This document shows, piece after piece, positions 25,857 to 34,131 of a stretch of 35,249 bases of DNA. Position 1 is the first letter of the stretch. Every line of letters begins with the position of its first letter. Source of the stretch: Clostridiales bacterium (GTDB taxonomy: Bacteria; Bacillota; Clostridia; Christensenellales; Aristaeellaceae); contig SVGR01000012.1 in assembly GCA_015056265.1 (NCBI GenBank), positions 1 through 35,249 on the forward strand. Direction: 5' to 3'. The position numbers and the translations under genes are program-made. The notes beneath the pieces are model-generated. The model had not been told where the DNA came from and searched no databases. It was given only the letters and a program-made list of their open reading frames with translations.

Positions 25857-26774
25857 GTGCAAAACAAAATTCGCAAAACACGGGCTGATCAGATATTCGA
25901 TGCCATTAACGTAACCATCATGGTGGTGATACTGCTGATCGTGCTGTATCCGCTGTATTTCACCATCATCGCCTCTGTTTCTCAGCCGGAAGCGGTTGCC
26001 AGCGGCGAAGTGATTTTCTATCCCAAGGGCTTTTCGCTGGAATCCTACGAAAACGTATTCAAAAGCGATACCATCTGGCGCGGCTATCTGAACACGGTGA
26101 TCTACACGGTGGGCGGCGTGATGTTCTCCCTGTTCCTGACGGTGCCCCTGGGCTATGTGCGCAGCAAGCAGAATCTGCCCGGCCAGAAATTCTTCGCATG
26201 GTATTTCCTGATTCCCATGTATTTCGGCGGCGGCCTGGCCCCCACCTATCTGATGGTGAAATCCTACGGCCTGCTGAATAAGCCCTATACCCTGATCGTT
26301 CTGGGTTCCCTCTCCCTGTATTACGCCATTGTGGCCCGCACCTTCTTCTCCAGCTCCATTCCCCGGGATATTTACGAGAGCGCGGAAATCGACGGCGCCA
26401 GCGAATTTACCGTTTTCTTCCGGATTGCGCTGCCGCTATCCAAGCCCATCCTGGCTACCTTGGTGTTGTTCTTCGCATCCGGCCGGTGGAACACCTATTT
26501 CAATGCCTTGATCTACGTCACCAAGCAGGAACTGGCGCCGCTGCAGATTGTGCTGAGGAATATCCTGCTGCTAAATCAAAATGCATTGAGCATGATGACG
26601 GAAGATATAGCGGAAAACCAGGAATTGATGGAATCGCTGATTCATATGAGCCGTGTGGCCCAGACCATGAAATATGCGCTTATCTTCGTTTCCTGCGCGC
26701 CGCTGCTGGTGGCCTACCCCTTCGTGCAGAAGTATTTCGTCAAAGGCGTAATGATCGGTTCCCTCAAGGGCTGA
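25857..26774 (+). CDS. Polysaccharide-type ABC transporter permease, YtcP family
   Basis: About 305 residues and six spans. It contains TIIASVSQPEAVASGEVIFY and YPKGFSLESYENVF (family hallmarks), the EAA loop DIYESAEIDGASEFTVFFRI followed by ALP, and the ending YPFVQKYFVKGVMIGSLKG. AGGAGG lies seven bases before the GTG at 25857. The ATG two codons earlier nearly touches that site and is less likely. It forms the channel with the LplB-type permease and works with the SBP downstream. Confidence 0.93.
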   Translation: MQNKIRKTRADQIFDAINVTIMVVILLIVLYPLYFTIIASVSQPEAVASGEVIFYPKGFSLESYENVFKSDTIWRGYLNTVIYTVGGVMFSLFLTVPLGYVRSKQNLPGQKFFAWYFLIPMYFGGGLAPTYLMVKSYGLLNKPYTLIVLGSLSLYYAIVARTFFSSSIPRDIYESAEIDGASEFTVFFRIALPLSKPILATLVLFFASGRWNTYFNALIYVTKQELAPLQIVLRNILLLNQNALSMMTEDIAENQELMESLIHMSRVAQTMKYALIFVSCAPLLVAYPFVQKYFVKGVMIGSLKG

Positions 26775-26797
26775 TGCGCCAATCTCATTTTTGTTCA

Positions 26798-26820
26798 TAA
26801 CGCGTTGTTTGGACGCGTTA
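26798..26820 (+). promoter_or_regulatory. Intercistronic stem-loop before the SBP gene
   Basis: TAACGCGT-TGTTTGG-ACGCGTTA is a perfect 8-bp stem without a T-run, 34 bases before the SBP start. Such elements often protect the SBP mRNA from decay or mark a processing site, allowing more SBP than permease. Confidence 0.55.
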
Positions 26821-26853
26821 GAGATTAATCTACCAAGCGAAAGGAGTACCCCC

Positions 26854-28602
26854 ATGAAGAAACTCGTTTCCCTGCTCCTGCTGGTCTGCCTGGTGCTGAC
26901 CGCTGTCCCCACCCTCGCGGAGGATCTGGTTCCCGCGGAACTGCCCGAATATCTGGACGTATACTATGAAGGCGGCCAGAAATTCAATGTCAAGGATCAG
27001 AACATCACCCTGAAGATTGCCGCTGTTTACAACGAAACCAACGGCCGCGACATGAATGATGCCTGGATCACCCGTTACATCAAGAAGCACACCGGCATCA
27101 CCCTGGAATGGACCATGATTCCCGCCAGCGCTGCTGCCGAACAGCTGACCCTGCTCATGCTGAACCAAGATGATATGCCCGACATTTTCTGGGGCTTCAA
27201 CATGAACACTGCTACCATGCTGAAGTACGGCGATCTGGAAGGCCAGCTGCTGGATCTGACCCCCTACATCAACGAAAAGACCATGCCCGCCCTGAACTAC
27301 ATCTTCTCCATCTATCCTGAGAAGAAGGCCTCCATCACCACCCCCAGCGGCGCTATCTATTGCATGCCCCGCCTGATGAGCGCTTCTCTGCAGACCCTGA
27401 ACCAGGGCTATCTGTGGGAAGGCTGGCTGAAGGAAAACGGCCTTGAAATGCCCAAGACGCTGGATGAACTGACCGCTGTGCTCTACGCTTTCAAGGAAGC
27501 CAACCCCGACAGCACTCCTCTGGGCGGCGCCGAAAGCTATCTGGATCCCCGCTCCTACATCCTCAATGCCTTCGGCTTCGTCAATCAGGCCAAGGGCAAC
27601 TCCGTTGGCAACAGCCCCGCCATCTCCGACGGCAAAGTGGTTATCCCCGTCATGGAAGATAAGTACTATGACTTCCTGAAGCTGATGAACCAGTATTACG
27701 CTGACGGCATCATCAACGAAGAATTCTTCACCATGAGCCAGGACGCCGTGAAGGCCCAGTTTGCCGCCGGCGAAACCCTGTACACCGGTGACCGTGCCAC
27801 CTACTTCATGACCGGCACTGAACATCCCGAACTGGAAGGCGTAGGTAACTACGTGCCCTATCACTCTGTATACCCCCTCACCAGCAAGTGGAATGAAACC
27901 CCTGCCATCCAGGGCCCCAACCCCATCACCGTTGGTAACCTGTGCGTCAGCACCAGCTGCAAGTATCCCGAAATCGCTTGCGCTCTGTTTGACTGGGTCT
28001 ACACCGACGAAGGCGGCATCTACATCCACAGCAGCGCCATGGCCGGCGAAGACACCCTGGGTATGTATGAAGGCTGGAGCTGGAACGAAGAAAAGCAGAG
28101 CTTCTTCGATCCCGATACCGCTACCGTTGAAAACGGCGGTAACGGCCGCTGGTCCGCTTTCTATGCCAAGAACGGCGCTGTGGCCAACCCCACTGCTAAC
28201 CTGCGCTTCGGCAACCGCATGGGCCCGCTGGAATACATCCATCTGGCTGCCAACACCTCCATCAATGCTCAGTACGTCCTGTGCGACATGCCCGTTGTTG
28301 TTCCCGAAGAAACCACTTGGGATTACCTGACCAACTATGCCGCCAATGAAGACCATGTGGTCACCGGCTTCCCCACCATCGTGTGGCTGAATGATGACGA
28401 CCAGATGGATATCGACGATATCAAGGATGCTCTGAACAACTACATCAAGACCGAAGTTGCTAAGTTCATCGTTGGTCAGCGTCCTCTCAACGAAACCGAA
28501 TGGGCTGATTTCCAGGCCAACCTGAAGAAGCTGGGTATCGACACCATGGTGCGCATCTACACCGGCGTGTACGAAGGCTACATCAACGCCCTGAAGAAGT
28601 AA
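26854..28602 (+). CDS. Extracellular oligosaccharide-binding protein, LplA/YtcQ type
   Basis: 582 residues, the larger size typical of SBPs that pair with LplB/YtcP permeases. The signal peptide ends at VPTLAED. No cysteine sits in a lipobox position (LLLVCLVL does not fit), so it is probably released or held by another means. Recognisable features are WITRYIKKHTGITLEWTMIP, LMLNQDDMPDIFWGF, the YLWEGWLKENGLEMPKTLDE segment and the C-terminal KFIVGQRPLNE. Arginine codons are nearly all CGC/CGT and the gene favours AAC, AAG, GAA and CTG, unlike its neighbours, which implies high expression. AAAGGAG precedes the ATG at 26854. Confidence 0.93.
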   Translation: MKKLVSLLLLVCLVLTAVPTLAEDLVPAELPEYLDVYYEGGQKFNVKDQNITLKIAAVYNETNGRDMNDAWITRYIKKHTGITLEWTMIPASAAAEQLTLLMLNQDDMPDIFWGFNMNTATMLKYGDLEGQLLDLTPYINEKTMPALNYIFSIYPEKKASITTPSGAIYCMPRLMSASLQTLNQGYLWEGWLKENGLEMPKTLDELTAVLYAFKEANPDSTPLGGAESYLDPRSYILNAFGFVNQAKGNSVGNSPAISDGKVVIPVMEDKYYDFLKLMNQYYADGIINEEFFTMSQDAVKAQFAAGETLYTGDRATYFMTGTEHPELEGVGNYVPYHSVYPLTSKWNETPAIQGPNPITVGNLCVSTSCKYPEIACALFDWVYTDEGGIYIHSSAMAGEDTLGMYEGWSWNEEKQSFFDPDTATVENGGNGRWSAFYAKNGAVANPTANLRFGNRMGPLEYIHLAANTSINAQYVLCDMPVVVPEETTWDYLTNYAANEDHVVTGFPTIVWLNDDDQMDIDDIKDALNNYIKTEVAKFIVGQRPLNETEWADFQANLKKLGIDTMVRIYTGVYEGYINALKK

Positions 28603-28625
28603 TTGATACGAATAAGTCACTTTAT

Positions 28626-28657
28626 AGGAGGCAAAGGGCGAAAGCCCTTTGCCTCCT
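28626..28657 (+). promoter_or_regulatory. 14-bp hairpin with GAAA tetraloop after the SBP gene
   Basis: AGGAGGCAAAGGGC-GAAA-GCCCTTTGCCTCCT is perfectly paired with a stable GNRA loop. It begins 24 bases after the SBP stop and is followed by TCAATATC, not by a T-run. It is probably a 3'-end stabiliser or a leaky attenuator separating the abundant SBP message from the catabolic genes. It buries a Shine-Dalgarno-like AGGAGG. Confidence 0.75.
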
Positions 28658-28677
28658 CAATATCATGGAGGAATATT

Positions 28678-29652
28678 ATGAATACAACAGTGGAGCAGGT
28701 CAGGAATGAATACGGACTGAACGATTTCAAACCCCTCTGGCTGGGGAAATTGAATGTGCGGCCGGACATGTGTGATTTTGAAGAGAAAAAACGCACGTTC
28801 TATCAGTTCAATTCCCGTATGATGGTTTGCGCCCATCGTGGGGATAACAACAATCTGTATCCCGAAAATTCCCTGGAAGGAACGGAAAGCGTCTTGCTGG
28901 CCGGGGCGGATATGGTGGAAACCGACGTTCACCTGACCAAGGACGGCGTGGCGATCATTATGCACGATCCCACCGTAAGCCGCACCACCGACGCAGAAAA
29001 CTATCTGGGCAAGCCCGGCTTCCCGGAAAGCGACAGCATCTGCGATTGGACGTTTGAGCAAATCCGGGCCCTCCGGCTGCGTGCTGCCGACGGCACGGTA
29101 ACCAATTGTCTGGTGCCTACGCTGATGGATCAGATTCTGCTGTGCAAAGACCGCGCTTTCCTGACGCTGGATAAGCACAATGAATTTGATTGGGATCGTG
29201 ATATTTATCCCCTGATTCAGAAGGCCGACGCCTATGAAACGGTACTGATCCCCTATACGTATTCTCCCGCCCGCGCCCGGGAAATCACCGAAAAGGTGAA
29301 GGCAGACAGCGGAAAGCAGATTTTCTATTTTGCCAATGCCCGGGTCGTTCCCGCCGATTACGGCGATCATGGTCCGATCCGCAAGGCTATCGCTGATCTG
29401 CAGGCGGCGGAACTGCCCGTATGCCTGCGGGGCAGTGTGCGGGGATATGATAAGGAACACGACGCCCAGTGGGCGGAAAAAGCGCAGCTGGCGGCTGAAG
29501 CCGGCGGAAAACTGTATATCGAAACCCTGGCCCGGGAGACGGATTTCGAAGAAAACTGGCGCAGAATCATTGAAATGGGTTGCGGCTACCTGATGGGCAA
29601 TAAGATTTATGAGCATCTGGCGCTGTTGAGCGAGCTGTATCCCGCTTATTGA
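28678..29652 (+). CDS. Glycerophosphodiester phosphodiesterase family protein
   Basis: 324 residues, cytoplasmic. The GDPD catalytic set is complete: HRG at residues 53-55, the acidic pair in YPENSLEG and ETDVHLTKDG (Glu 63, Glu 81, Asp 83), and the second histidine in IIMHDPTVSRTTD (His 96). The family cleaves glycerophosphodiesters to an alcohol and glycerol 3-phosphate. In this operon it may act on phosphodiester-linked glycans or teichoic acid-type substrates, but that is inference from position. GGAGGAATATT sets the ATG at 28678. Confidence 0.9.
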   Translation: MNTTVEQVRNEYGLNDFKPLWLGKLNVRPDMCDFEEKKRTFYQFNSRMMVCAHRGDNNNLYPENSLEGTESVLLAGADMVETDVHLTKDGVAIIMHDPTVSRTTDAENYLGKPGFPESDSICDWTFEQIRALRLRAADGTVTNCLVPTLMDQILLCKDRAFLTLDKHNEFDWDRDIYPLIQKADAYETVLIPYTYSPARAREITEKVKADSGKQIFYFANARVVPADYGDHGPIRKAIADLQAAELPVCLRGSVRGYDKEHDAQWAEKAQLAAEAGGKLYIETLARETDFEENWRRIIEMGCGYLMGNKIYEHLALLSELYPAY

Positions 29653-29677
29653 CATCAAAAACATATTCCTGTATTAT
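29649..29677 (+). promoter_or_regulatory. Internal promoter before the second GH2 gene
   Basis: TTGACA and TATTAT are separated by exactly 17 bases, and the -35 overlaps the stop codon of the phosphodiesterase gene. This would let the GH2 and URO-D genes be expressed separately from the transporter. Confidence 0.7.
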
Positions 29678-29728
29678 TTTCTTGGATAAAATCTGAATAA
29701 TTATCGGCATGGAAAAGGTGGGCTGGAA

Positions 29729-31885
29729 TTGAAACAAACGATTTTTCTGAATGAGGATTGGCTGATCTTGCAGGATGTGCACGATACCGGCGAGCGGATG
29801 GGCATGTATCGGGAAGCGTTTGACCAATACAACCATATCCCCAACCAATTATCCGAATGGGAACCGCTGGAGTCTCTGCGCCATTTGCAGCTGCTGCTGG
29901 CGGATCAGCCCTACTTTGGCAGAGAACTGAGGTATTTCAATCAGGCGCCCTGGTGGTATCGCCGCACGATTCAACTGGAGAAAGTGCCCGGGCGCGCCCG
30001 GCTCACCTTTACCAATGCCGATTATTACTGCCGGGTATGGCTCAACGGTGTTTTCCTGGGAGAGCATGAGGGCTATTCCGATCCCTTTACCTATGACGTA
30101 TCGAGCGTCCTCCGGGCGGGGGAGAACCTGCTGATGGTGAAGGTGTGGTCCCCCTGGGATACAGAGGTGGACGGCGACTGCATTGACCGGCGTACCTTCC
30201 TGGTGCAGCGCAATATGGTCAAGGGCACCTATGAGCATTCCGATACCTTCGTGCAGCGGGATGTGAACCCGGTGGGCCTGTACGGCAACGTAATCCTCAC
30301 CCTGGGCGACGACGCCTGTTTTGAACGGGAGCCGGATATCCGCTATACGGTGGAGGCGGATACCAATGATATCCTGCTGGATGCAGCATGTGCATTTGCT
30401 TGCATTCCGGCGGACGGCGGGGATTTGACCCTGAGGATCCAGTGCAAGGACGCCCAGACCGGCGAAATCAAGCTGAGCAAGCAGCTGCCGCTGCCCCCCG
30501 GTGCAGAAGAATTGACTGTACAGGAAAGGATGGGCGGCCTGCGCCTTTGGAATACCTGGGACAGGGGCGGCCCCTGGCTGTATGACGTCACCGTTTCCCT
30601 CTGCCGGGAGGATGAAATCCTGGATCAGTATTCCAGGCCCTATGGTTTCCGCCGGATCGCAATGATCCGTACCACGGAAAAAACCCAGTTCATGCTCAAC
30701 GGCAAGCCCTTCTATGTGCGGGGCACCTCCTATTTCCCGGATGCTTACATTTCCAATATGTGCCCGGAACGGTACGAGCGGGATCTGGCCGCCATGCGCC
30801 GGCTGGGCTTCAATGCGCTGCGGGTGCATGTGCATGTGGAGCTGCCGGAGTTTTATGCCCTGTGCGACCGCTACGGCATCGGTGTGATCCAGGATTCGGA
30901 ATACAATTGGATGCATCCCGTCAGTGATGCATTCTGCGCCCAGTTTATTGAGGTATTCCTGAACAATGTGCGCTGGCTGAAGCGTTATGCCTCGATTTTT
31001 GCGTGGATTTGCATGAATGAGCCGGGGCTGCAGGATCCGGCAGGCCCCTTGCTGGGCAGGGCCATGACCGTAAATCCCGGCCCGGAACTGTACCGCCGGG
31101 TATGCCTGGAGGATCCGGATCGCCCCGCCATTAAGGGATCCTTTTGCACGGAGGATCTGACCAGCGGCGACAGCCACAATTATCTGGGCGCCCTGACCAA
31201 CAATACGCTGTATACCCAGATCGACGGCACCACGGAGAAACTCAATACCGAGTTTGGCTTTGATGCAATCCCTTGCGAACACAGCCTGCGCAAATGCCCG
31301 CCGCTGTACCGTCGGCTGAGGCCGCTGATGCCCCGGGTGAAAAAAATCCAGAAGTATCAGTATCAGCTGCTCAAATATTATATTGAGCATTACCGCGCCC
31401 AGAAATATCAGCCCAATGCAGGGTATATGCAGTTTTTGTTCTGCGATATGTGTCCCCAGAGCTTCTATGGAGTTTATGACTGGTGGGGACTTCCCAAAGC
31501 AGGGGTGCAGGCTCTGGAAGAAAGCAATCAGCCCCTGGCGGTCTTCCTGCATTACGGGCCCCAGGGCATCTACGGTATTTGTGCCGTAAATGATACGGAT
31601 CATGAATACAAGAATGTGACGATCCGCCTGCTGATGCACCAGCGGGGCAATGAAAGCGTGTATACGTTCCGCGGGGATCTGGGGGCGGATGGAGCGTTGC
31701 GTTTTGCGGCAGATGAACTGCAGTTTGATCGGGAGAATCCCATTGATATCGATCTGGTGATGGAAAATGACGGCCGGATCCTGGCCCTGAACCATTATCA
31801 GGATGTGCTTTCGTTCCCGGCACCGCCTCCCGGCTATCCCAGCCGGATCAGCCATGAATTGGGCGTAAGGCTGTATGACGTCTGA
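29729..31885 (+). CDS. GH2-family glycosidase (beta-galactosidase/beta-mannosidase/beta-glucuronidase type)
   Basis: 718 residues, cytoplasmic. The N-terminal sugar-binding domain reads FNQAPWWYRRTIQLEKVPGR and RVWLNGVFLGEHEGYSDPFT, then an immunoglobulin-like domain, then a TIM barrel opening KTQFMLNGKPFYVRGTSYFP. The acid/base Glu is in FAWICMNEPGL (431) and the nucleophile Glu in LNTEFGFDAIP (508), both in the correct context. The C-terminal region continues beyond the barrel (about 560-718). The TTG start has AAAGGTGG upstream. It is only distantly like the LacZ at the left end and lacks its Bgal_small domain, so the substrate is probably different. Confidence 0.88.
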   Translation: MKQTIFLNEDWLILQDVHDTGERMGMYREAFDQYNHIPNQLSEWEPLESLRHLQLLLADQPYFGRELRYFNQAPWWYRRTIQLEKVPGRARLTFTNADYYCRVWLNGVFLGEHEGYSDPFTYDVSSVLRAGENLLMVKVWSPWDTEVDGDCIDRRTFLVQRNMVKGTYEHSDTFVQRDVNPVGLYGNVILTLGDDACFEREPDIRYTVEADTNDILLDAACAFACIPADGGDLTLRIQCKDAQTGEIKLSKQLPLPPGAEELTVQERMGGLRLWNTWDRGGPWLYDVTVSLCREDEILDQYSRPYGFRRIAMIRTTEKTQFMLNGKPFYVRGTSYFPDAYISNMCPERYERDLAAMRRLGFNALRVHVHVELPEFYALCDRYGIGVIQDSEYNWMHPVSDAFCAQFIEVFLNNVRWLKRYASIFAWICMNEPGLQDPAGPLLGRAMTVNPGPELYRRVCLEDPDRPAIKGSFCTEDLTSGDSHNYLGALTNNTLYTQIDGTTEKLNTEFGFDAIPCEHSLRKCPPLYRRLRPLMPRVKKIQKYQYQLLKYYIEHYRAQKYQPNAGYMQFLFCDMCPQSFYGVYDWWGLPKAGVQALEESNQPLAVFLHYGPQGIYGICAVNDTDHEYKNVTIRLLMHQRGNESVYTFRGDLGADGALRFAADELQFDRENPIDIDLVMENDGRILALNHYQDVLSFPAPPPGYPSRISHELGVRLYDV

Positions 31886-31899
31886 AAGGAAGAATGAGC

Positions 31900-33039
31900 A
31901 TGAAGAAGCTGCATTACGATAAAAGCCGGGTGATGGAAGCACGGGATTTGCGCCGGCGCTGGTATGATGGGCAAAAAATTGAACGGCTTCCTTTTACTTA
32001 TGCCGTCCGGGCCAAGGATGGCACCCGCCAGGGCAATCCCTATACCTTTGGGCAGATGTGCCGGGATACGGAAAAGGCGGTAGAAGGCCAGATTGCAGCC
32101 ATGCAGTATCAGTTTGATACCTTTCCGGATTGCGATTATCTGCCTTGTTTTGATCCTTCCTACATGGGCGAGGGCATCCTGGCCTCCATGTTTGGCGCAA
32201 AGCAACTGATTGTGGAAAATAACCCGCCCTTTGTGGAGGGCCGCTTTCTGCAGTCCATTGAAGAGATTGATCGGCTGGCTGAGCATCCGGACATTGAAGA
32301 CAGCGAATGGGGAAAAAAGCTGAAGCATTTTGTCACCATGTGTGTGGAGGCAACGGATGGGGAAATCCCGGTGGCGGTATGCGATTATCAATCCCCTTAC
32401 GGCACGGCCACCAAGCTGCTGCCCAATGAGGAACTGATGATGGCTATGTATGATGAGCCGGAATTGGTGCATACATTGATGGATCACATGACCCGGGCCA
32501 TCATTGAGGTGCTGAATGCCATGGAAAAATGGATCGGCAAGGATTTGCTGGCCGTCAACCGCAATAATCCCATTCCCGACCATGGGGGCATCATCATGTG
32601 GGATGATTATGTGTCCGTCATTACGCCGGAACTGTATCAGGAATTTTGCGCCCCTTATAACCGCAAGCTGTTTGATCACTATGGGCCCGGCCATTTGCAC
32701 ACCTGCGGCCCCTATTTCCCCCGGTTTATTGAATCCTGTCTGGCCTGCAAGCCCCGTTCCATGGATATCCGAATCATGCGCGGCATGGCCAGAACCAGAG
32801 AAGACCTGATTGAATTCCGCCGCATTACGGCAGAGCAGGGCATTCTGCTCTTTGGCGAGCCCATCATTCACCAAGGCTCCATCTTTGAGGGCAAGGGGCA
32901 GGAGCCGGATGAAGCACTGTGGAGGGCGCTGCTGGCGGACGGGCTGGCCCTGGCCCAATATACCGGAAAAACCGCGGAAGAAGGCCGGGCATTTGCCGAA
33001 ATGGTTCGCCGCATTGGGGAAGAAACGCTGAACCGGTGA
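31900..33039 (+). CDS. URO-D-family protein with a zinc-type HxC motif (MtaA/CmuA-like methyltransferase fold)
   Basis: 379 residues. The core resembles uroporphyrinogen decarboxylase and corrinoid methyltransferase proteins: FDPSYMGEGILASMFGAKQL, SPYGTATKLLPNEELMMAMY, MWDDYVSVITPELYQEFCAP and YGPGHLHTCGPYFPRF. The His-x-Cys in HLHTCG matches the first two zinc ligands of MtaA/MtbA-type methyltransferases. No third cysteine is obvious at the expected C-terminal site (LFGEPIIHQGS), so the mechanism is uncertain. AAAGGA suits the ATG at 31900 better than the one two codons earlier. It lies eight to fourteen bases after the GH2 gene and is the last gene of the operon. Confidence 0.8.
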   Translation: MKKLHYDKSRVMEARDLRRRWYDGQKIERLPFTYAVRAKDGTRQGNPYTFGQMCRDTEKAVEGQIAAMQYQFDTFPDCDYLPCFDPSYMGEGILASMFGAKQLIVENNPPFVEGRFLQSIEEIDRLAEHPDIEDSEWGKKLKHFVTMCVEATDGEIPVAVCDYQSPYGTATKLLPNEELMMAMYDEPELVHTLMDHMTRAIIEVLNAMEKWIGKDLLAVNRNNPIPDHGGIIMWDDYVSVITPELYQEFCAPYNRKLFDHYGPGHLHTCGPYFPRFIESCLACKPRSMDIRIMRGMARTREDLIEFRRITAEQGILLFGEPIIHQGSIFEGKGQEPDEALWRALLADGLALAQYTGKTAEEGRAFAEMVRRIGEETLNR

Positions 33040-33080
33040 GACGGTGTGCAAAGGATGCGCGCCGCACAAGAAACGATGCA

Positions 33081-33110
33081 AAAAAAGCAGTCCGATCGGG
33101 CTGCTTTTTT
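33081..33110. terminator. Terminator at the end of the second operon, probably bidirectional
   Basis: AAAAAAGCAGTCC-GATC-GGGCTGC followed by six T. Because the left arm is preceded by an A-run, it would also work for transcripts arriving on the minus strand from 33135 onward. Confidence 0.88.
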
Positions 33111-33134
33111 GTATGGAGCATGTAAAAAAATCCG

Positions 33135-33374
33135 TCAATTGAACAGCGTCGGTTCGTCGGTATACTCGATGAAAGGATGGCCGTTTTCGTCGAACTGGAT
33201 TTTCAGTGCGATATGGGTGAAGCTGAAGGATCCCTGGCCGGACCGGTGATCGCCAATGTACCAGATCTTCCCGTCCCGCGTGGGGACGAAGGCGGCTTGG
33301 GGGCGGGGGGCGCTATCATCTTTAAAACGGCGGGCGGTCCCCATGAAGCTCATCCGTGGCATGGAAATCGCAAG
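33135..33374 (-). pseudogene. Unrecognised gene fragment (C-terminal end)
   Basis: The minus-strand frame reads GTARRFKDDSAPRPQAAFVP, TRDGKIWYIGDHRSGQG and ALKIQFDENGHPFIEYTDEP. This looks like real protein sequence, unlike antisense shadows in the window. The frame is closed by a TAG just upstream (about 33375), and no ribosome binding site is evident before the possible ATG at 33362. It is probably the end of a decayed gene. I do not recognise the family. Confidence 0.4.
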
Positions 33375-33456
33375 CTATGATCTGATTTTCGACCGACTGA
33401 GAAGGGCGGCGGGGAACACTGACAATTGATAAAACCGGGATGACAGTGCGGGAGAG

Positions 33457-33681
33457 ACCCCCCCAATGTTGTGCGGAGGTTTCGCCCTTTTTCACTTGCT
33501 TCATGAACGCAGCGCAGCGCTCGGCGTTATTGCGCATGAAAGCGGCCCGATATTTGTACATGGCCTTGGAAAACTGGGCGGAAGTAACAAAGGCATAATC
33601 CTTTCTGCGTAGATGATTTTTGATGATGCGGATCCGGGCACGCAGCTTTACCGGCGTGCGGCGGTATTCTGTATCGGTCAT
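33457..33681 (-). pseudogene. Unrecognised basic-protein fragment
   Basis: The minus strand from about 33681 reads MTDTEYRRTPVKLRARIRII, then KDYAFVTSAQFSKAMYKYRA and NNAERCAAFMKQVKKGE, an amphipathic, basic helical segment with protein-like composition. Downstream the frame turns into implausible sequence. It lies between the IS3 relic and the fragment at 33135. No ribosome binding site and no known family. Confidence 0.35.
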
Positions 33682-33696
33682 GCCCGGCGCACGGGC

Positions 33697-33840
33697 GATT
33701 TTTTTGCCCTTGCGTTGTGTAGTTCCAACGCGATCCGGCGATATCCGCATCTTCCTTGTTTTCATGATAAATTTCCAGGATTTCCGCCTTTGCATCTTCA
33801 TACTTATCGGGTCAGGCAATTCGCTTCATTTGGTTTTGCA
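33697..33840 (-). pseudogene. IS3-family transposase OrfB relic, frameshifted
   Basis: The minus strand encodes KNQMKRIA, a TGA stop, then PDKYEDAKAEILEIYHENK. After loss of one G the adjacent frame continues RCGYRRIALELHNARAKKS. This matches the IS3 OrfB region just before the DDE catalytic domain, usually DKYxEAKAEIxxIYHENKGRYGYRRI. One stop and one frameshift make it inactive, and the DDE domain itself is missing. It shows that IS3 elements have inserted and decayed here, near the intact-looking end at the left edge. Confidence 0.65.
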
Positions 33841-34018
33841 TTGGGGATTGCTTTTTCCCTGGACAGATGCAGAGATCCGGATGATGTATGGCGGGGAAGA
33901 CGTTGGCGGCGGAAAAGGGAAGTGCCGGCTGCAGGATGGGGAAAATTGCGCACCTATTGCGCAAATATTAAGAAAAAATTAAATATATAAAATAAGAAGA
34001 TTATTCCCAGTTTCTGTC

Positions 34019-34046
34019 TCGACAAAAAACTTAATAATATTATAAT
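34019..34046 (+). promoter_or_regulatory. Promoter of the VWA-protein gene
   Basis: TCGACA and a perfect TATAAT with a 16-base spacer in an AT-rich stretch. Transcription should begin near 34053, leaving a leader of about 80 bases. Confidence 0.65.
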
Positions 34047-34131
34047 ATACTTGGTATGGTGTGATATTTCTATCTATACAGATGGTATACCATCCGTTCC
34101 GTATATTTTTCTTGCCCGGAGGCGAATTACT

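Noticed and set aside
33613-33990. Two overlapping plus-strand frames of about 120 codons opposite the IS3 relic
   Set aside because: They are antisense to recognisable IS3 OrfB sequence, have no ribosome binding site and no family resemblance.
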